A stretch of 64,000 bases of DNA from assembly GCA_029027265.1 (NCBI GenBank), contig CP093061.1:620001-684000 (forward strand). The letters are read 5' to 3'. This stretch comes from Sulfurospirillum_A sp029027265 (lineage in GTDB: Bacteria > Campylobacterota > Campylobacteria > Campylobacterales > Sulfurospirillaceae). A model generated the notes under the pieces. It was not told the DNA's origin, searched no databases, and saw only the letters and a list, made by a program, of their open reading frames with translations. Below, one piece after another: positions 28,151 to 37,815 of the stretch. Numbering within the stretch: position 1 is the stretch's first letter; each line of letters begins with the position of its first letter. The position numbers and the translations under genes are program-made.

Positions 28151-29491
28151 GTGTTAGTAGTTATTTTACTAGTAGCTATAGGTTTTATTGTTCTTGCAAC
28201 AAGCAAGTGGAAGTTGCATCCTTTTCTTGCGTTGCTGATTGCCGCATATGGAATTGCGTTGAGTGTTGGCATGGGACAGGCTGATATTGCAAAGACTATT
28301 ACTAAAGGATTTGGTGGAATTCTTGCGTATATTGGTATAGTTATCGTTTTAGGTACTATTATAGGTGTTATACTTGAGAAGAGTGGAGCAGCCATAAAGA
28401 TGGCAAATATTGTTTTAAAAATAGTTGGTAAAAAGCGTCCGGTATTGGCTATGTCTTTTATTGGTTATATTGTATCAATTCCAGTTTTTTGTGATAGCGG
28501 ATTTGTTATTTTGAATGCACTAAAAAGGTCTATGGTAAAAGAGTTAAACGTTTCAGGCGTGGCTATGAGTGTTGCTCTTGCAACAGGGCTTTTTGCTACT
28601 CATACACTTGTTCCTCCAACACCAGGACCAATAGCGGCAGCTGGTAACTTGGGAGTAGAGAATTTAGGACTTGTGATTCTTTTTGGTATAGGTATATCAC
28701 TTATTACTATGTTTGCTGGTTATTTATGGGCTCTAAGAGCTGGTAAGATGTATAAAAGTGGTGAAGATACTCTTGTTGATTTAGAAAACGATAGTGAAGT
28801 AATGGAGAAATATGGTAAACTTCCTAGTGGTTTTAAATCATTTGCTCCCATTTTTGTTCCAATTCTTTTGATGGCATTGTCTAGTATAGTCAAACTTGGT
28901 TTTAGTGAATATAGTGAAACATCAATGTATGAATTTTTTATATTTTTAGGAACTCCTACAAATGCACTTTGTGTGGGTGTATTGTTTGCAGCTTTACTTT
29001 TACCAAAACTTAATGAAGAGACTCTCTCTGGTTGGGTTGGAACAGGTATTAAAAATGCTGGTGAAATTTTGATTATTACTGGTGCTGGTGGTGCATTGGG
29101 TGCTGTTCTAAAAGCAAGTGGCATTGGTGTATATTTAGGAGATGTGCTTCAGACTCTAAGTCTAGGTATTTTAGTCCCATTTATCATTGCAGCTGCTCTT
29201 AAGTCCGCACAAGGTTCGTCTACTACTGCTTTAGTAGTAACATCTACTATTATATTTCCTTTGCTTGCAAGTTTAGGATTAGATAGTGAAATAGGTAAAG
29301 TTCTTACCGTAATGGCCATTGGTGCAGGAGCAATGACAGTTAGTCATGCAAATGATAGTTTCTTTTGGGTTGTATCAAGATTTAGTAAAATGGACGTTGC
29401 GATAGCATACAAGTCATATACTATGGCAACTCTAATACAAGGTTTAGTAACAATTACGATTGTTATGATTTTAGCAGGAGTTTTACTCTAA
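28151..29491 (+). CDS. GntP-family permease (gluconate/D-glycerate type)
   Basis: The 446-residue membrane protein has about 12 helices and the GntP-family signatures PVFCDSGFVILNAL, THTLVPPTPGPIAAAGNLG and SAQGSSTTALVVTSTI. It imports sugar acids with protons. The gene immediately downstream encodes a glycerate kinase, so D-glycerate is the likeliest substrate. The start is GTG at 28151 with aggag five bases upstream. An ATG two bases earlier is out of frame and meets a stop at once. Confidence 0.88.
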   Translation: MLVVILLVAIGFIVLATSKWKLHPFLALLIAAYGIALSVGMGQADIAKTITKGFGGILAYIGIVIVLGTIIGVILEKSGAAIKMANIVLKIVGKKRPVLAMSFIGYIVSIPVFCDSGFVILNALKRSMVKELNVSGVAMSVALATGLFATHTLVPPTPGPIAAAGNLGVENLGLVILFGIGISLITMFAGYLWALRAGKMYKSGEDTLVDLENDSEVMEKYGKLPSGFKSFAPIFVPILLMALSSIVKLGFSEYSETSMYEFFIFLGTPTNALCVGVLFAALLLPKLNEETLSGWVGTGIKNAGEILIITGAGGALGAVLKASGIGVYLGDVLQTLSLGILVPFIIAAALKSAQGSSTTALVVTSTIIFPLLASLGLDSEIGKVLTVMAIGAGAMTVSHANDSFFWVVSRFSKMDVAIAYKSYTMATLIQGLVTITIVMILAGVLL

Positions 29492-29507
29492 TATAAAGGT
29501 AAATTGT

Positions 29508-30641
29508 TTGAAAGTTTTAATTGCAATTGATTCTTTTAAAGGTTGTGCAAGTTCAAATGAGCTTGCACAGCATATAAAAAAAGGAATTTTAAAAGTCTAT
29601 AAAAATAGTAAGGTAATAATTTGTTCTATTGCTGATGGTGGAGAAGGTACAGTTGAAGCACTATCTTCAAGTAATGGAGCGAAATTAATAACGGCTACAT
29701 GTAAAGACCCTTTAGGCAATGCTATTGAAGTAGAATATACAATTTTACAAGATAATACAGCAGTAATTGAGATGTCAAGTGCTAGCGGTTTACCTTTAGT
29801 TCCTTTAGAAAGAAGAGACCCTAGTGTAACTTCTACTTATGGAACAGGTGATTTAATAAAAGATGCCATTAAAAAAGGTGTGAGAGAGTTTATTATTGGT
29901 ATTGGTGGAAGTGCAACTAATGATGCTGGGTTAGGGATGCTAAGAAGCTTGGGATTTGTATTTTACGATAAGTTAAATAATGAAATAAGCTTAGCAAAAA
30001 ATTTAGGTAAAATTGTAAAAATTGATAAAACCAAGAGTTTAAAAGAGTTAAAAGAGTGTAAGTTTATGGTCGCTTGTGATGTAAGTAACCCTCTTTTTGG
30101 AATAAATGGAGCAGCTCATATATACGCTAAGCAAAAAGGTGCTAGTGAAAAAATGATTTTAGATTTGGATGAGCAGCTTAGACTTTTTGCCGATGTTGTA
30201 TTGAGTGATGGCAATAAAAGCTTAGCAGAGTTTCCTGGCAGTGGAGCTGCTGGTGGACTTGGTTTTGGTTTTTTAGCTTTTTTAAATTCTGAGTTAAAAT
30301 CTGGCATAAAAATTATATTGGAACAATTAGATATAAAAAACAAGATAAAAGATGTAGATATTGTCATAACTGGTGAAGGAAAAATTGATAGACAATCGTC
30401 TATGGGAAAAGTGATTCAGGGCATAGGTCGTGTTTGTAAAGAAGAGGGCGTTACATGTATTGCTCTTAGTGGCAATACTAATGAAGCCGATTTTAGTGTC
30501 AACGAAGTTGGAGTGACCGCCTTCTTTTCGATTATAAACTCTCCTATAACTCTAAAAGAAGCTATGTATAAGAAAAACACTCTAAGTTTGATTGAAAAAC
30601 AGAGTGAGCAAATATTTAAACTTATAAAGGCTTCAGTCTAG
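29508..30641 (+). CDS. Glycerate 2-kinase (GlxK/GarK family)
   Basis: The 377-residue protein starts with TTG after aaagg. Family motifs are IAIDSFKGCASSNELA at the start, ADGGEGTVEAL (~46), GIGGSATNDAGLGMLRSLG (~128) and ITGEGKIDRQSSMGK (~287). The enzyme phosphorylates D-glycerate to 2-phosphoglycerate. With GntP upstream and pyruvate kinase 76 bases downstream, it forms a short route from glycerate to pyruvate, lacking only enolase here. Two TACATGTA octamers in the gene are read as Ala-Thr-Cys-Lys and Val-Thr-Cys. Confidence 0.93.
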   Translation: MKVLIAIDSFKGCASSNELAQHIKKGILKVYKNSKVIICSIADGGEGTVEALSSSNGAKLITATCKDPLGNAIEVEYTILQDNTAVIEMSSASGLPLVPLERRDPSVTSTYGTGDLIKDAIKKGVREFIIGIGGSATNDAGLGMLRSLGFVFYDKLNNEISLAKNLGKIVKIDKTKSLKELKECKFMVACDVSNPLFGINGAAHIYAKQKGASEKMILDLDEQLRLFADVVLSDGNKSLAEFPGSGAAGGLGFGFLAFLNSELKSGIKIILEQLDIKNKIKDVDIVITGEGKIDRQSSMGKVIQGIGRVCKEEGVTCIALSGNTNEADFSVNEVGVTAFFSIINSPITLKEAMYKKNTLSLIEKQSEQIFKLIKASV

Positions 30642-30717
30642 ATTTGATTTATATTTGATTTTACTTTGATATAATCTTGTAACTATTTAAAAGTATAATA
30701 AAAAAAGGAGTATAAAT

Positions 30718-32166
30718 ATGCGTAAAAAGACAAAAATTTTGGCAACAATTGGTCCAGCAAGTGATAGTTTGGAAGTTTTAGAGGGCTTAATAAAAGCAGG
30801 AGTTAATGTTTTTCGTCTAAATTTTAGTCATGGAACGCATGAATACCATTCACAGACCATAGCAAAGATTCGAAAAGCTTCAAAAAATGTAAATATAAAA
30901 GTAGGGGTTTTGCAAGACATTTGTGGACCTAAAGTAAGAGTTGGAAAACTAGAATCTGATTTTTATCTAAAAAAAGGTGATAAAGTTACTTTCACAAGAG
31001 AGATGCTAGAGTGTAAAAAAATTGATGATAAGAGTTACAAAGTTTGTATAAATCAACCAAATATCTTAGATATGATTAAACAAGATGAGTATATTTATAT
31101 GTGTGATGGCTCGATAAGAGCAAAAGTTATAAGCACAGATGGAGATGTAATAACGCACATAGACAATGATGGAAAGCTATCTTCAAACAAAGGTGTAAAT
31201 TTTCCAAATACAGTTATAAACATAGAAGTAATCACTCCAAAAGATGAAAAAGATTTGCTTTGGGGTTCTCAAAATGATGTTGATTTTGTAGCTATATCTT
31301 TTGTTCAAAATGCAAAAGATGTTCTTAGAGCACGGTGTATTTTAGAGAGCTATGGTTCAAAAGCTCAAGTTTTTTCAAAAATAGAAAAGTTTGATGCAGT
31401 TGAAAATTTAGAAGAAATTTTAGAAGTTAGTGACGGAATTATGGTTGCGCGTGGTGATTTAGGCATAGAGGTTCCTTACTCAAAAGTTCCCACAATTCAA
31501 AAGAAGATAATCCGCATGGCAAATGCAGCATCTAAACCAGTTATTACTGCAACACAGATGCTTTTGTCTATGACAGAAAATGACATGGCGACAAGAGCAG
31601 AAATAAGCGACGTAGCAAATGCAGTTTTAGATGGAACAGATGCAGTTATGCTCTCAGAAGAGAGTGCCATAGGAATAAACCCAGTTAATGTTGTGGAAGT
31701 TATGACAAATACTATTATTGAAGCAGAAAAAATCTACTCGTACAACAAGTTTGGAAAGTTTGATTATATGGATGACACAGATATTATTACAGCTTCCGTT
31801 GCAAAATTAGCTAGAAATTTAAAAGTAAAAGCCATCCTCTCTCTGACAAGTTCAGGTAAAAGTGCAAAAAAACTAGCACGTTATAGAATTAAAAATGATA
31901 TTTATGCTATTACCCATAGTGAAAGAGTTGCACGTTCACTTACTATGACTTGGGGAGTTCATCCTATTATGAATATAGATTTAAGTTCTTCTGAAAACAT
32001 GTTAGCAAACGCACTTCAAGTAGGAGTAAAAAAAGGATTAATAGATAAAAATAAAACCTATATTGTTACAGCTGGCTATCCTGCTGGTATTGAAGGTAGT
32101 ACAAACTTTTTACATATATTAAAAAGAGAGCAGATGGAATACTACCTAAGACTTCGTTTTTCATAA
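30718..32166 (+). CDS. pyk: Pyruvate kinase
   Basis: The 482-residue protein has the N-terminal KTKILATIGPAS strand, the NFSHGTHE substrate motif, QDICGPKVRVG, the catalytic VMVARGDLGIEVPY loop (~240), PVITATQMLLSM and LDGTDAVMLSEESAIG, followed by the regulatory C-terminal domain. The RBS aaaggag is well placed, and a tataat-like box lies near 30671. It converts PEP and ADP to pyruvate and ATP. Its position after permease and glycerate kinase suggests it serves glycerate catabolism. Confidence 0.97.
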   Translation: MRKKTKILATIGPASDSLEVLEGLIKAGVNVFRLNFSHGTHEYHSQTIAKIRKASKNVNIKVGVLQDICGPKVRVGKLESDFYLKKGDKVTFTREMLECKKIDDKSYKVCINQPNILDMIKQDEYIYMCDGSIRAKVISTDGDVITHIDNDGKLSSNKGVNFPNTVINIEVITPKDEKDLLWGSQNDVDFVAISFVQNAKDVLRARCILESYGSKAQVFSKIEKFDAVENLEEILEVSDGIMVARGDLGIEVPYSKVPTIQKKIIRMANAASKPVITATQMLLSMTENDMATRAEISDVANAVLDGTDAVMLSEESAIGINPVNVVEVMTNTIIEAEKIYSYNKFGKFDYMDDTDIITASVAKLARNLKVKAILSLTSSGKSAKKLARYRIKNDIYAITHSERVARSLTMTWGVHPIMNIDLSSSENMLANALQVGVKKGLIDKNKTYIVTAGYPAGIEGSTNFLHILKREQMEYYLRLRFS

Positions 32167-32225
32167 AGAGAAATTTACATTAGCTACACATAAATTAGGT
32201 ATACTTTTATTTAATAGGAGTAGTT

Positions 32226-33187
32226 ATGAATATATTGAAACAAAAAAACTGGAAAATTAGTAAAAATGAAGTAACAGATGAGACTCTTTTTAACCAAAGA
32301 AGAGATTTTTTAAAACTTGGAGCTGCTGCCTTAGTCTCTTCGTCTGTTGTTGCTGAAAAATTGGCTGCTGTAGAGAGTACTAAAAGGGCGGCTCTCAGTT
32401 TTAAAAAAACTTCTTTTGGAAAAAGTTTAGAGTTAAATTCGTTTGACCAAGCAAGTACATATAATAATTTTTATGAATTTTCACTAAACAAGGATGACCC
32501 AGCAAAATTGGCTCACACACTAAAACCAAACCCTTGGGAAATAGAAATAAGTGGTGAAGTTGAACGTTCTATGTACATAGATTTACAAGATATTTTTGCT
32601 TCATACCCACTAGAAGAGCGAATTTATCGTTTTCGTTGTGTTGAGGGGTGGAGTATGGTTGTTCCTTGGATAGGAATCACTTTGGCTCATCTACTTAAAA
32701 AAGCAAAACCAACATCTAAAGCAAAGTATGTGAAGTTCATAACTGAACTAGACCCTGAAATGTTCCCAGACCAAAAAAGAGGGATTTTTGGAAATGTTCC
32801 ATACCCTATGTAGAAGGACTTCGCATTGATGAAGCTATGAATGATTTGACTTTTATGGCTGTAGGAATGTACGGAAAAGTTTTACCAAATCAAAATGGTG
32901 CACCTATTCGTTTGGTCGTTCCTTGGAAGTATGGTTTTAAGAGTATTAAATCTATTGTAAGTATTGAGCTAGTAGAAGAAGAGCCATTAAACACTTGGAA
33001 ACAGATAAATGAAAGAGAGTATGGATTTTACGCAAATGTAAACCCAGAAGTAGATCACCCCAGATGGTCCCAAGCCAAAGAGAGAAAACTAGGAAGTTTT
33101 TTTAAAGCTAAAACTCCTATGTTCAATGGTTATGAAAAAGAGGTTGGGCATATGTACAAAGATATGGATTTGAGAAAATTTTATTAA
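32226..33187 (+). pseudogene. msrP: Periplasmic methionine sulfoxide reductase catalytic subunit MsrP, one-base frameshift
   Basis: Two frames read on as one molybdopterin protein. The first (32226-32813) has the Tat motif RRDFLKLG and the molybdenum-ligand Cys in RFRCVEGWSMVVPW (~138), and stops just after NVPYP. The other frame resumes with YVEGLRIDEAMNDL and runs to 33187, including the GAPIRLVVPWKYGFKSIKS substrate region and the C-terminus. One missing C in the ccc run at 32804-32806 accounts for the break. MsrP with MsrQ repairs oxidised methionines in periplasmic proteins. Because both halves are otherwise perfectly conserved and msrQ is intact, a sequence error or very recent mutation is likeliest. 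Confidence 0.88.
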
Positions 33188-33735
33188 TGAAAAAAATAGT
33201 CCTTTTTATTGTTTTATTGTTGCCATTTTTATACCTTTTATGGAGTGTTCAAAGTGCAAATGACCCAATAAAATATATCTTTACATGTACAGGTTTAAGT
33301 GCCATAGTTATACTTATGATTTCTCTTAGTTTAACTCCTGTAAAGAAAATAATCAATCTAGTAAAATATAGAAGAATGATAGGACTATTTGCATTTTTTT
33401 ATGCTTTTTTACACTTTTTAAATTTCTATGTTTTAGATGCTCAGCTTGATTTTTCATTTGTACTAAAAGAGACTTTAGATAAACCTTTTGTCTATTTGGG
33501 AATGATTTCTTTTATTATTTTAATTTTTATGGCAATTACTTCTACTAAAAAACTATTTGCAAAGTTTAATAAATATCATAAAGCTGTATATTTGGTTTTG
33601 ATTCTAGTAACCATACACGCATCTATGGCACAAAAAGTGTTAAGTAGTTTGGAATACTCTTTTATAGTTATTACGTGTATATTATTGGTTTATAGAGTTT
33701 TATTGCTCAGGAATAAACTTTTACAAAATAGTTAA
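33187..33735 (+). CDS. msrQ: Haem-binding membrane subunit MsrQ
   Basis: The 182-residue protein has five to six hydrophobic helices and conserved histidines in FAFFYAFLHFLNFYVLD, KYHKAVYLV and VTIHASMA that would bind b haem. It passes quinone or flavin electrons to MsrP across the inner membrane. It starts at the last base of the msrP stop. A TACATGTA octamer in it is read as Phe-Thr-Cys-Thr. Confidence 0.92.
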   Translation: MKKIVLFIVLLLPFLYLLWSVQSANDPIKYIFTCTGLSAIVILMISLSLTPVKKIINLVKYRRMIGLFAFFYAFLHFLNFYVLDAQLDFSFVLKETLDKPFVYLGMISFIILIFMAITSTKKLFAKFNKYHKAVYLVLILVTIHASMAQKVLSSLEYSFIVITCILLVYRVLLLRNKLLQNS

Positions 33736-33804
33736 TTAAAGTACTTTATCTTTTTATTTAATACTGTATACATACGGTTTTAAAGCTAAAACTATATCCA
33801 TAAG

Positions 33805-33833
33805 TTGCATATATGCATTGTATGTGATATAAT
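33805..33833 (+). promoter_or_regulatory. hipBA promoter with overlapping palindromic operator
   Basis: A -35-like TTGCAT (33805-33810), a 17-base spacer and TATAAT (33828-33833) lie just before hipB. The perfect 12-bp palindrome tgcatatatgca (33806-33817) covers the -35 box. HipB-type antitoxins repress their own operon through such palindromes, so this is the expected operator position. Confidence 0.6.
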
Positions 33834-33851
33834 TTTAATTAAGGAGTTATT

Positions 33852-34193
33852 ATGGATTTTAATTTACTCACGGATGAAGAGATCATAAAAGAGTTAGCTT
33901 TTAGATGTGATTCAATACGTTTAGATAAACAGCTTACTGAAAAAGATGTATCACAGGTAGGCGGCACAACTATTGATGCTATTTATAGATTTAAAACCGG
34001 AAAGAATATAAGTATTACAAATTTTATTAAGATTTTACGAGGGATTGGTAAATTAGATGATTTAGACCAATTGCTTAAAGATAATTCTCCTAAAAGTATA
34101 CGAAAAAATATAGTTATTAGACGTAAAAAAAGAGTACATAAATCTTCTCAAAGCAATGAAAAGAGAGATTATGTATGGGGAGATGATGAATGA
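33852..34193 (+). CDS. hipB: HipB-like antitoxin (XRE helix-turn-helix)
   Basis: The 113-residue protein has an XRE-type helix-turn-helix in residues ~20-75 (QLTEKDVSQVGGTTIDAIYRFKTGKN) and a basic, flexible tail (RRKKRVHKSSQSN). It overlaps the HipA start by four bases, the classical antitoxin-toxin arrangement. It is expected to bind the palindrome upstream and to neutralise HipA. RBS aaggag precedes it. Confidence 0.85.
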   Translation: MDFNLLTDEEIIKELAFRCDSIRLDKQLTEKDVSQVGGTTIDAIYRFKTGKNISITNFIKILRGIGKLDDLDQLLKDNSPKSIRKNIVIRRKKRVHKSSQSNEKRDYVWGDDE

Positions 34194-35493
34194 AAAAGAT
34201 AGTAGATGTAAAATTATGGGGAACTATTATAGGTTATTTGGGGTATCTTGAAGATTCAAATATTGCACAATTTGAGTATGATGAAAAATTTATGCGTTCA
34301 GGTATCTATCCTTCACCTTTATTGATGCAATATCCTCCAAGTATATTTTCTTTTGAAAATATTAGTTTTAATACATTTGGAGGGATTCCCGGAATTTTTT
34401 CTGATTCTTTACCAGATAAATTTGGTAATCAACTCATTGATCAGTTTATGGCCGAAAAGAATATACCACAAGGTAAAATTACCACTTTAGATAGACTTCT
34501 TTATGTAGGAAAACGTGGTATGGGCGCTTTAGAATATCATCCTACAGAATTCGAAAATGATTTTAAGAGTAGTGGTGCTTTAGATATTGCGTTACTATCC
34601 CAATTAGCAGATATGGTTATAAATAAAAAAGATGTATTAAACAAAGAAATAGAAAAGCAAGATAAAAAAGATGCAGCTTTAAATCTCATTAAAATAGGTT
34701 CAAGTGCGGGTGGTGCTAGGTCTAAGGCATTAGTTGCCAAAAAAAGTGATGGAAAGCTATATGATGGTACAGAATTATATGATGAAGATTGTTCTTATTG
34801 GTTATTAAAATTTGATTCATCATCAAATAAAGATAGAGATAATGCAGACGCAAAAGGGATGACTAAAGTTGAGTACATATATAGTCTTATCGCTAGAGAA
34901 TGTAAAATCATTATTCCTAAGACTGACTATATAACAGATAATGATGATTTTCATTTTATGATTGAACGATTTGATAGAGTTGTGGAAAATAAAAAAACTA
35001 GTAAACTTCACTATATTTCATGGGCGGGGATGTCTCACTATGACAGAGATACAACAGGTGCATATTCATATGAACAATTAGTCCTTAATGCAAAACAGTT
35101 AAAGCTTGGTCAGGATGAAATCACGCAGATTTTTAGAAGAGCTGTTTTTAATATAATAGGAAGAAATCAAGATGACCATACAAAAAACTTTGGCTTTTTG
35201 ATGGACAAAAGTGGAAAATGGACTCTTTCTCCAGCTTTTGACATGACGTATTCATATGACCCAAGTGGTAAATGGACAAGAGTACACCAAATAAAACTAA
35301 GAAATAAACAAGATAATTTCACAAAAGAAGACATTGTTGCATTTGGAAAGTATTGTAATCTTTCAAAGAAACAATCTCTTGAGATATTGGACATTACGGT
35401 TAAAGCATTTTAAGTTTTGAAGCTTATGCTGATGAGTTTAAAGTAGATGAAAAGTTAAAAAATACGGTATTAGGTTCTATTAGAAAATTATAG
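34190..35493 (+). CDS. hipA: HipA-family serine/threonine kinase toxin, C-terminal frameshift
   Basis: The protein has the HipA N-terminal region FNTFGGIPGIFSDSLPDKFG, the nucleotide-binding IGSSAGGARSKALVAK (~165-180), the catalytic loop NQDDHTKNFGFL (Asp ~328) and the metal-binding SPAFDMTYSYDP. The first frame stops at 35413 after DITVKAF. The conserved tail FEAYADEFKVDEKL...IRKL is read in the next frame to 35493. One missing T in the run at 35408-35411 joins them. HipA kinases phosphorylate aminoacyl-tRNA synthetases and cause dormancy. The core is intact, so the shorter form might still be active. Confidence 0.85.
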
Positions 35494-36012
35494 TATAAAA
35501 TCTTTACATGTAAAGATATATTTATGATTAATAATATAATAATTAGGTATCCTGTCACCGGACTTTTTAATAAAAGTAAAGGAGCCTTTTTTTCAATAAG
35601 ATTAGATTTTAAATCTTTACATGTAAATAATTATATGTACTGTCACCTAACTCTCTTGGAACTCCTAGAAAAGTGTTGTTCTCTTTATTCTTTTTTTCTC
35701 CGCAAAAAAAGAACCAAAAAAGCTCACCATCTAAAATGAAATGCTTTTTCAGAAATGTATAAAAGATTTTCTGATGTTTATAACTCATTCCAAAACAATA
35801 CTAAGTATTGTTTTTCCATTCAAACAGAAAAACATCTTTTTCGAAAATAGTTTATAAATTTCTGGCATTTCAAATGATGGTAGAAATACAGAAGTTTCTT
35901 TACATGTAAATAAAAGCACAGGAGACTTTTTTCTAATTGTTAAAGAGCCTAAGATTTTGCTTTACATGTAGATATGATATAATCTTGAATATAAAACTAA
36001 AGGTGCTAGTGT
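35494..36012. other. Non-coding region with four TACATGTA copies and a long inverted repeat
   Basis: No convincing gene is seen; a 71-codon frame at 35524-35739 is repetitive, has no ribosome site and resembles nothing. The octamer TACATGTA occurs at 35505, 35618, 35901 and 35963, the densest intergenic cluster in the window. A long imperfect inverted repeat occupies ~35728-35881. The last 50 bases contain tatgatataat before mntA, probably its promoter. Confidence 0.6.
35728..35881. repeat. Long imperfect inverted repeat centred at 35803
   Basis: Arms of about 75 bases can be aligned with gaps. The left arm contains ccatctaaaatgaaatgc, cagaaatgtataaa and attttctgatgttta. The right arm contains the complements of ccatcatttgaaatgcc, agaaatttataaa and aaaaagatgttt. 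The centre is a perfect 11-bp hairpin around aaaacaatact/agtattgtttt (35792-35814). It may be an old mobile-element remnant or a structured RNA. Confidence 0.5.
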
Positions 36013-36315
36013 ATGCATACGCAAAAAAAAATATTATCTACATTAAAAAAACTAAAACCTATGTATGAAAGTGAAGGGGTTTTACTCTTAGGTTTATTTG
36101 GTAGTTATGCCCAAAATACTCAAACAAATTTTAGTGATATAGATATAGTTTATCATCTTAATTATGACAAATTTTCTAAAAAATATAAAGATGGATTTTC
36201 TAAACTTTTAAGACTTGATGAAATTAAAAAAGATTTAGAAAACAGATTTAACACAAAAGTAGATTTCATATCTGATAAAAATAAAAATATACTAGATAAG
36301 GCAATATATGTCTAA
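36013..36315 (+). CDS. MntA-type nucleotidyltransferase (antitoxin)
   Basis: The 100-residue protein is a minimal nucleotidyltransferase with LFGSYAQ (~31-38) and the SDIDIVYHL acid motif (~42-50). The pairing with a downstream HEPN gene (8-base overlap) is that of the MntA-HepT toxin-antitoxin systems, in which MntA AMP-modifies and silences HepT. A conserved Asp pair is present, so the enzyme looks active. Confidence 0.85.
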   Translation: MHTQKKILSTLKKLKPMYESEGVLLLGLFGSYAQNTQTNFSDIDIVYHLNYDKFSKKYKDGFSKLLRLDEIKKDLENRFNTKVDFISDKNKNILDKAIYV

Positions 36316-36655
36316 ATTCAATAAACGGCTTCAAAAGATTTTGGAATGCATTGATGATATCGAATTCATAGTTGATTCAAATAATTTAAAATCTACAAAA
36401 TCCATCAAAGATAAAATTATAAAGCCTGCCATTAGAATGAATATGGTTCGTATTGCAGAACAATTTTCAAAACTAAAAGATGAAAATGAGTTTAAGATTT
36501 TAGAAAATTTTACAAATAATGATTTAAAAGGCATAAGTGCAGTCAGAAATTATATAGCACATGATTACGATAGTACTGACGATTTGATTATAGAAGATGT
36601 TATAAGGTATAACTTGCCAATTTTCAAAAGTACCATCAAAAAACTAATAAAATAA
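36308..36655 (+). CDS. HepT-type HEPN ribonuclease toxin
   Basis: The 115-residue helical protein ends with the HEPN ribonuclease motif RNYIAHDY (Arg ~79, His ~84, Tyr ~86), exactly the Rx4HxY pattern of HepT. It overlaps mntA by 8 bases. Its target (a tRNA or mRNA) cannot be told. It is the second toxin-antitoxin pair within 3 kb of hipBA. A TACATGTA octamer follows the stop at 36660. Confidence 0.87.
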   Translation: MSKFNKRLQKILECIDDIEFIVDSNNLKSTKSIKDKIIKPAIRMNMVRIAEQFSKLKDENEFKILENFTNNDLKGISAVRNYIAHDYDSTDDLIIEDVIRYNLPIFKSTIKKLIK

Positions 36656-36807
36656 TCTTTACATGTAAATGGTTTTAAAATAATTATGTAAACTGTTCCC
36701 CGAATTTATACCATGATAAATCATTTTTTATGTATTAAATAATTATAAAATTTAGGTTAGAGTTAAAGCTTGCCAATAATTATCTATTCTGTCACCAGAA
36801 CTTAAAT

Positions 36808-37647
36808 TTAGAATTGTAATAATTTAGATGAATCTACGTTATATCCAGCCGCTTTTAATTCTTTTGCTAAAGGTAAATGCCAAGAATTAGACTCATTCAT
36901 AGGCATGTAAATTACGCCTCCTATATCTCCTGGTTTTTCTATATTTCCTTTTACCAAAGGACATACATTTTTTCTACCCAATTTTCCTATTAAATAGCCA
37001 TGTTCAAATACTACATTCTGCCTTGCTCTTGATTGAAGTGTATTTTTATCTTTACCACCTATATCACATGCTGTGTATAAAATAATACCAAAATTTACTT
37101 GTTCTGCATATGCTTCTATTTTTTCAATAATAGTCATTTGTTCACTTATTTGTTCATGTAATATAATAGGTTCAAATCCTAATTTTTCAATAAATCTTGC
37201 AACTTCTTGTTTTGCACCATTGTCATGACCATGTACTATGAAAATTTTCGTTTTAGGTTTATGATTTATGATGTTTGTCATATTAACTGTAATGTTATCG
37301 TATCTTGTTGTTTTGATTTCTCTTGAACTATTTTCTTCCCATTCTTCAACTTCTTCAATACATGACTCTATTAATGCTTGTAAATTTCCTAATGATTTCT
37401 TATAATTGTTTAATTCGCCAGTAGAATGGAATACATTATCATGAGCCTGAGACATAGGATCAGATTTGAATTTCATTTTTTCAAGTTCTTTAATATATTC
37501 AGATGATGGGAAAATACTTTCAATTATTTTTTTGATTTTTCTATACCATTTATCATATTCAAAGTTAGCATCTTGTTTATATTCTGGTAGTTTGTTCCCA
37601 TTTTCTAATAATTTGTCTAATTTGTTTAAAGTATCATTTTTAGTCAT
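36808..37647 (-). CDS. TIR-like nucleotide-binding protein (CAP12/PF10137 type)
   Basis: The 279-residue protein has an unassigned, mostly helical N-terminal part (~1-130). A C-terminal TIR-like domain follows: KIFIVHGHDNGAKQEVARFIEKLG (given in part), TIIEKIEAYAE, LYTACDIGG, RARQNVVFEHGYLIGKLGR and DIGGVIYMPM. These are the landmarks of the CAP12/predicted nucleotide-binding TIR family, whose members occur as effectors in CBASS/Pycsar-type anti-phage systems and may cleave NAD+. No cyclase gene is next to it, so it may be a stand-alone defence protein. It is transcribed opposite to the MntA/HepT genes. Confidence 0.8.
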   Translation of the reverse strand: MTKNDTLNKLDKLLENGNKLPEYKQDANFEYDKWYRKIKKIIESIFPSSEYIKELEKMKFKSDPMSQAHDNVFHSTGELNNYKKSLGNLQALIESCIEEVEEWEENSSREIKTTRYDNITVNMTNIINHKPKTKIFIVHGHDNGAKQEVARFIEKLGFEPIILHEQISEQMTIIEKIEAYAEQVNFGIILYTACDIGGKDKNTLQSRARQNVVFEHGYLIGKLGRKNVCPLVKGNIEKPGDIGGVIYMPMNESNSWHLPLAKELKAAGYNVDSSKLLQF

Positions 37648-37815
37648 TTAAAAACTTATCAAAATTTATTTATTTTTATTCACAATCTATCATTTTTTTG
37701 GTTTTCTATTGGATTTATAGTTAAAAGTATATCATATTTTTAGTATATATTTTTGTTCATTTTAAGTTCCAGAGATAGTTTATTTAATTACTAAACAAGA
37801 TTTTACATATAACCC

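Noticed and set aside
35524..35739. A 71-codon plus-strand frame in the region after hipA
   Set aside because: No ribosome site, low-complexity composition, overlap with repeats and no recognisable protein features.
35494..36012. TACATGTA cluster as a CRISPR-like or iteron array
   Set aside because: Spacing between copies is irregular and the same octamer is spread over the whole window, including inside conserved genes.
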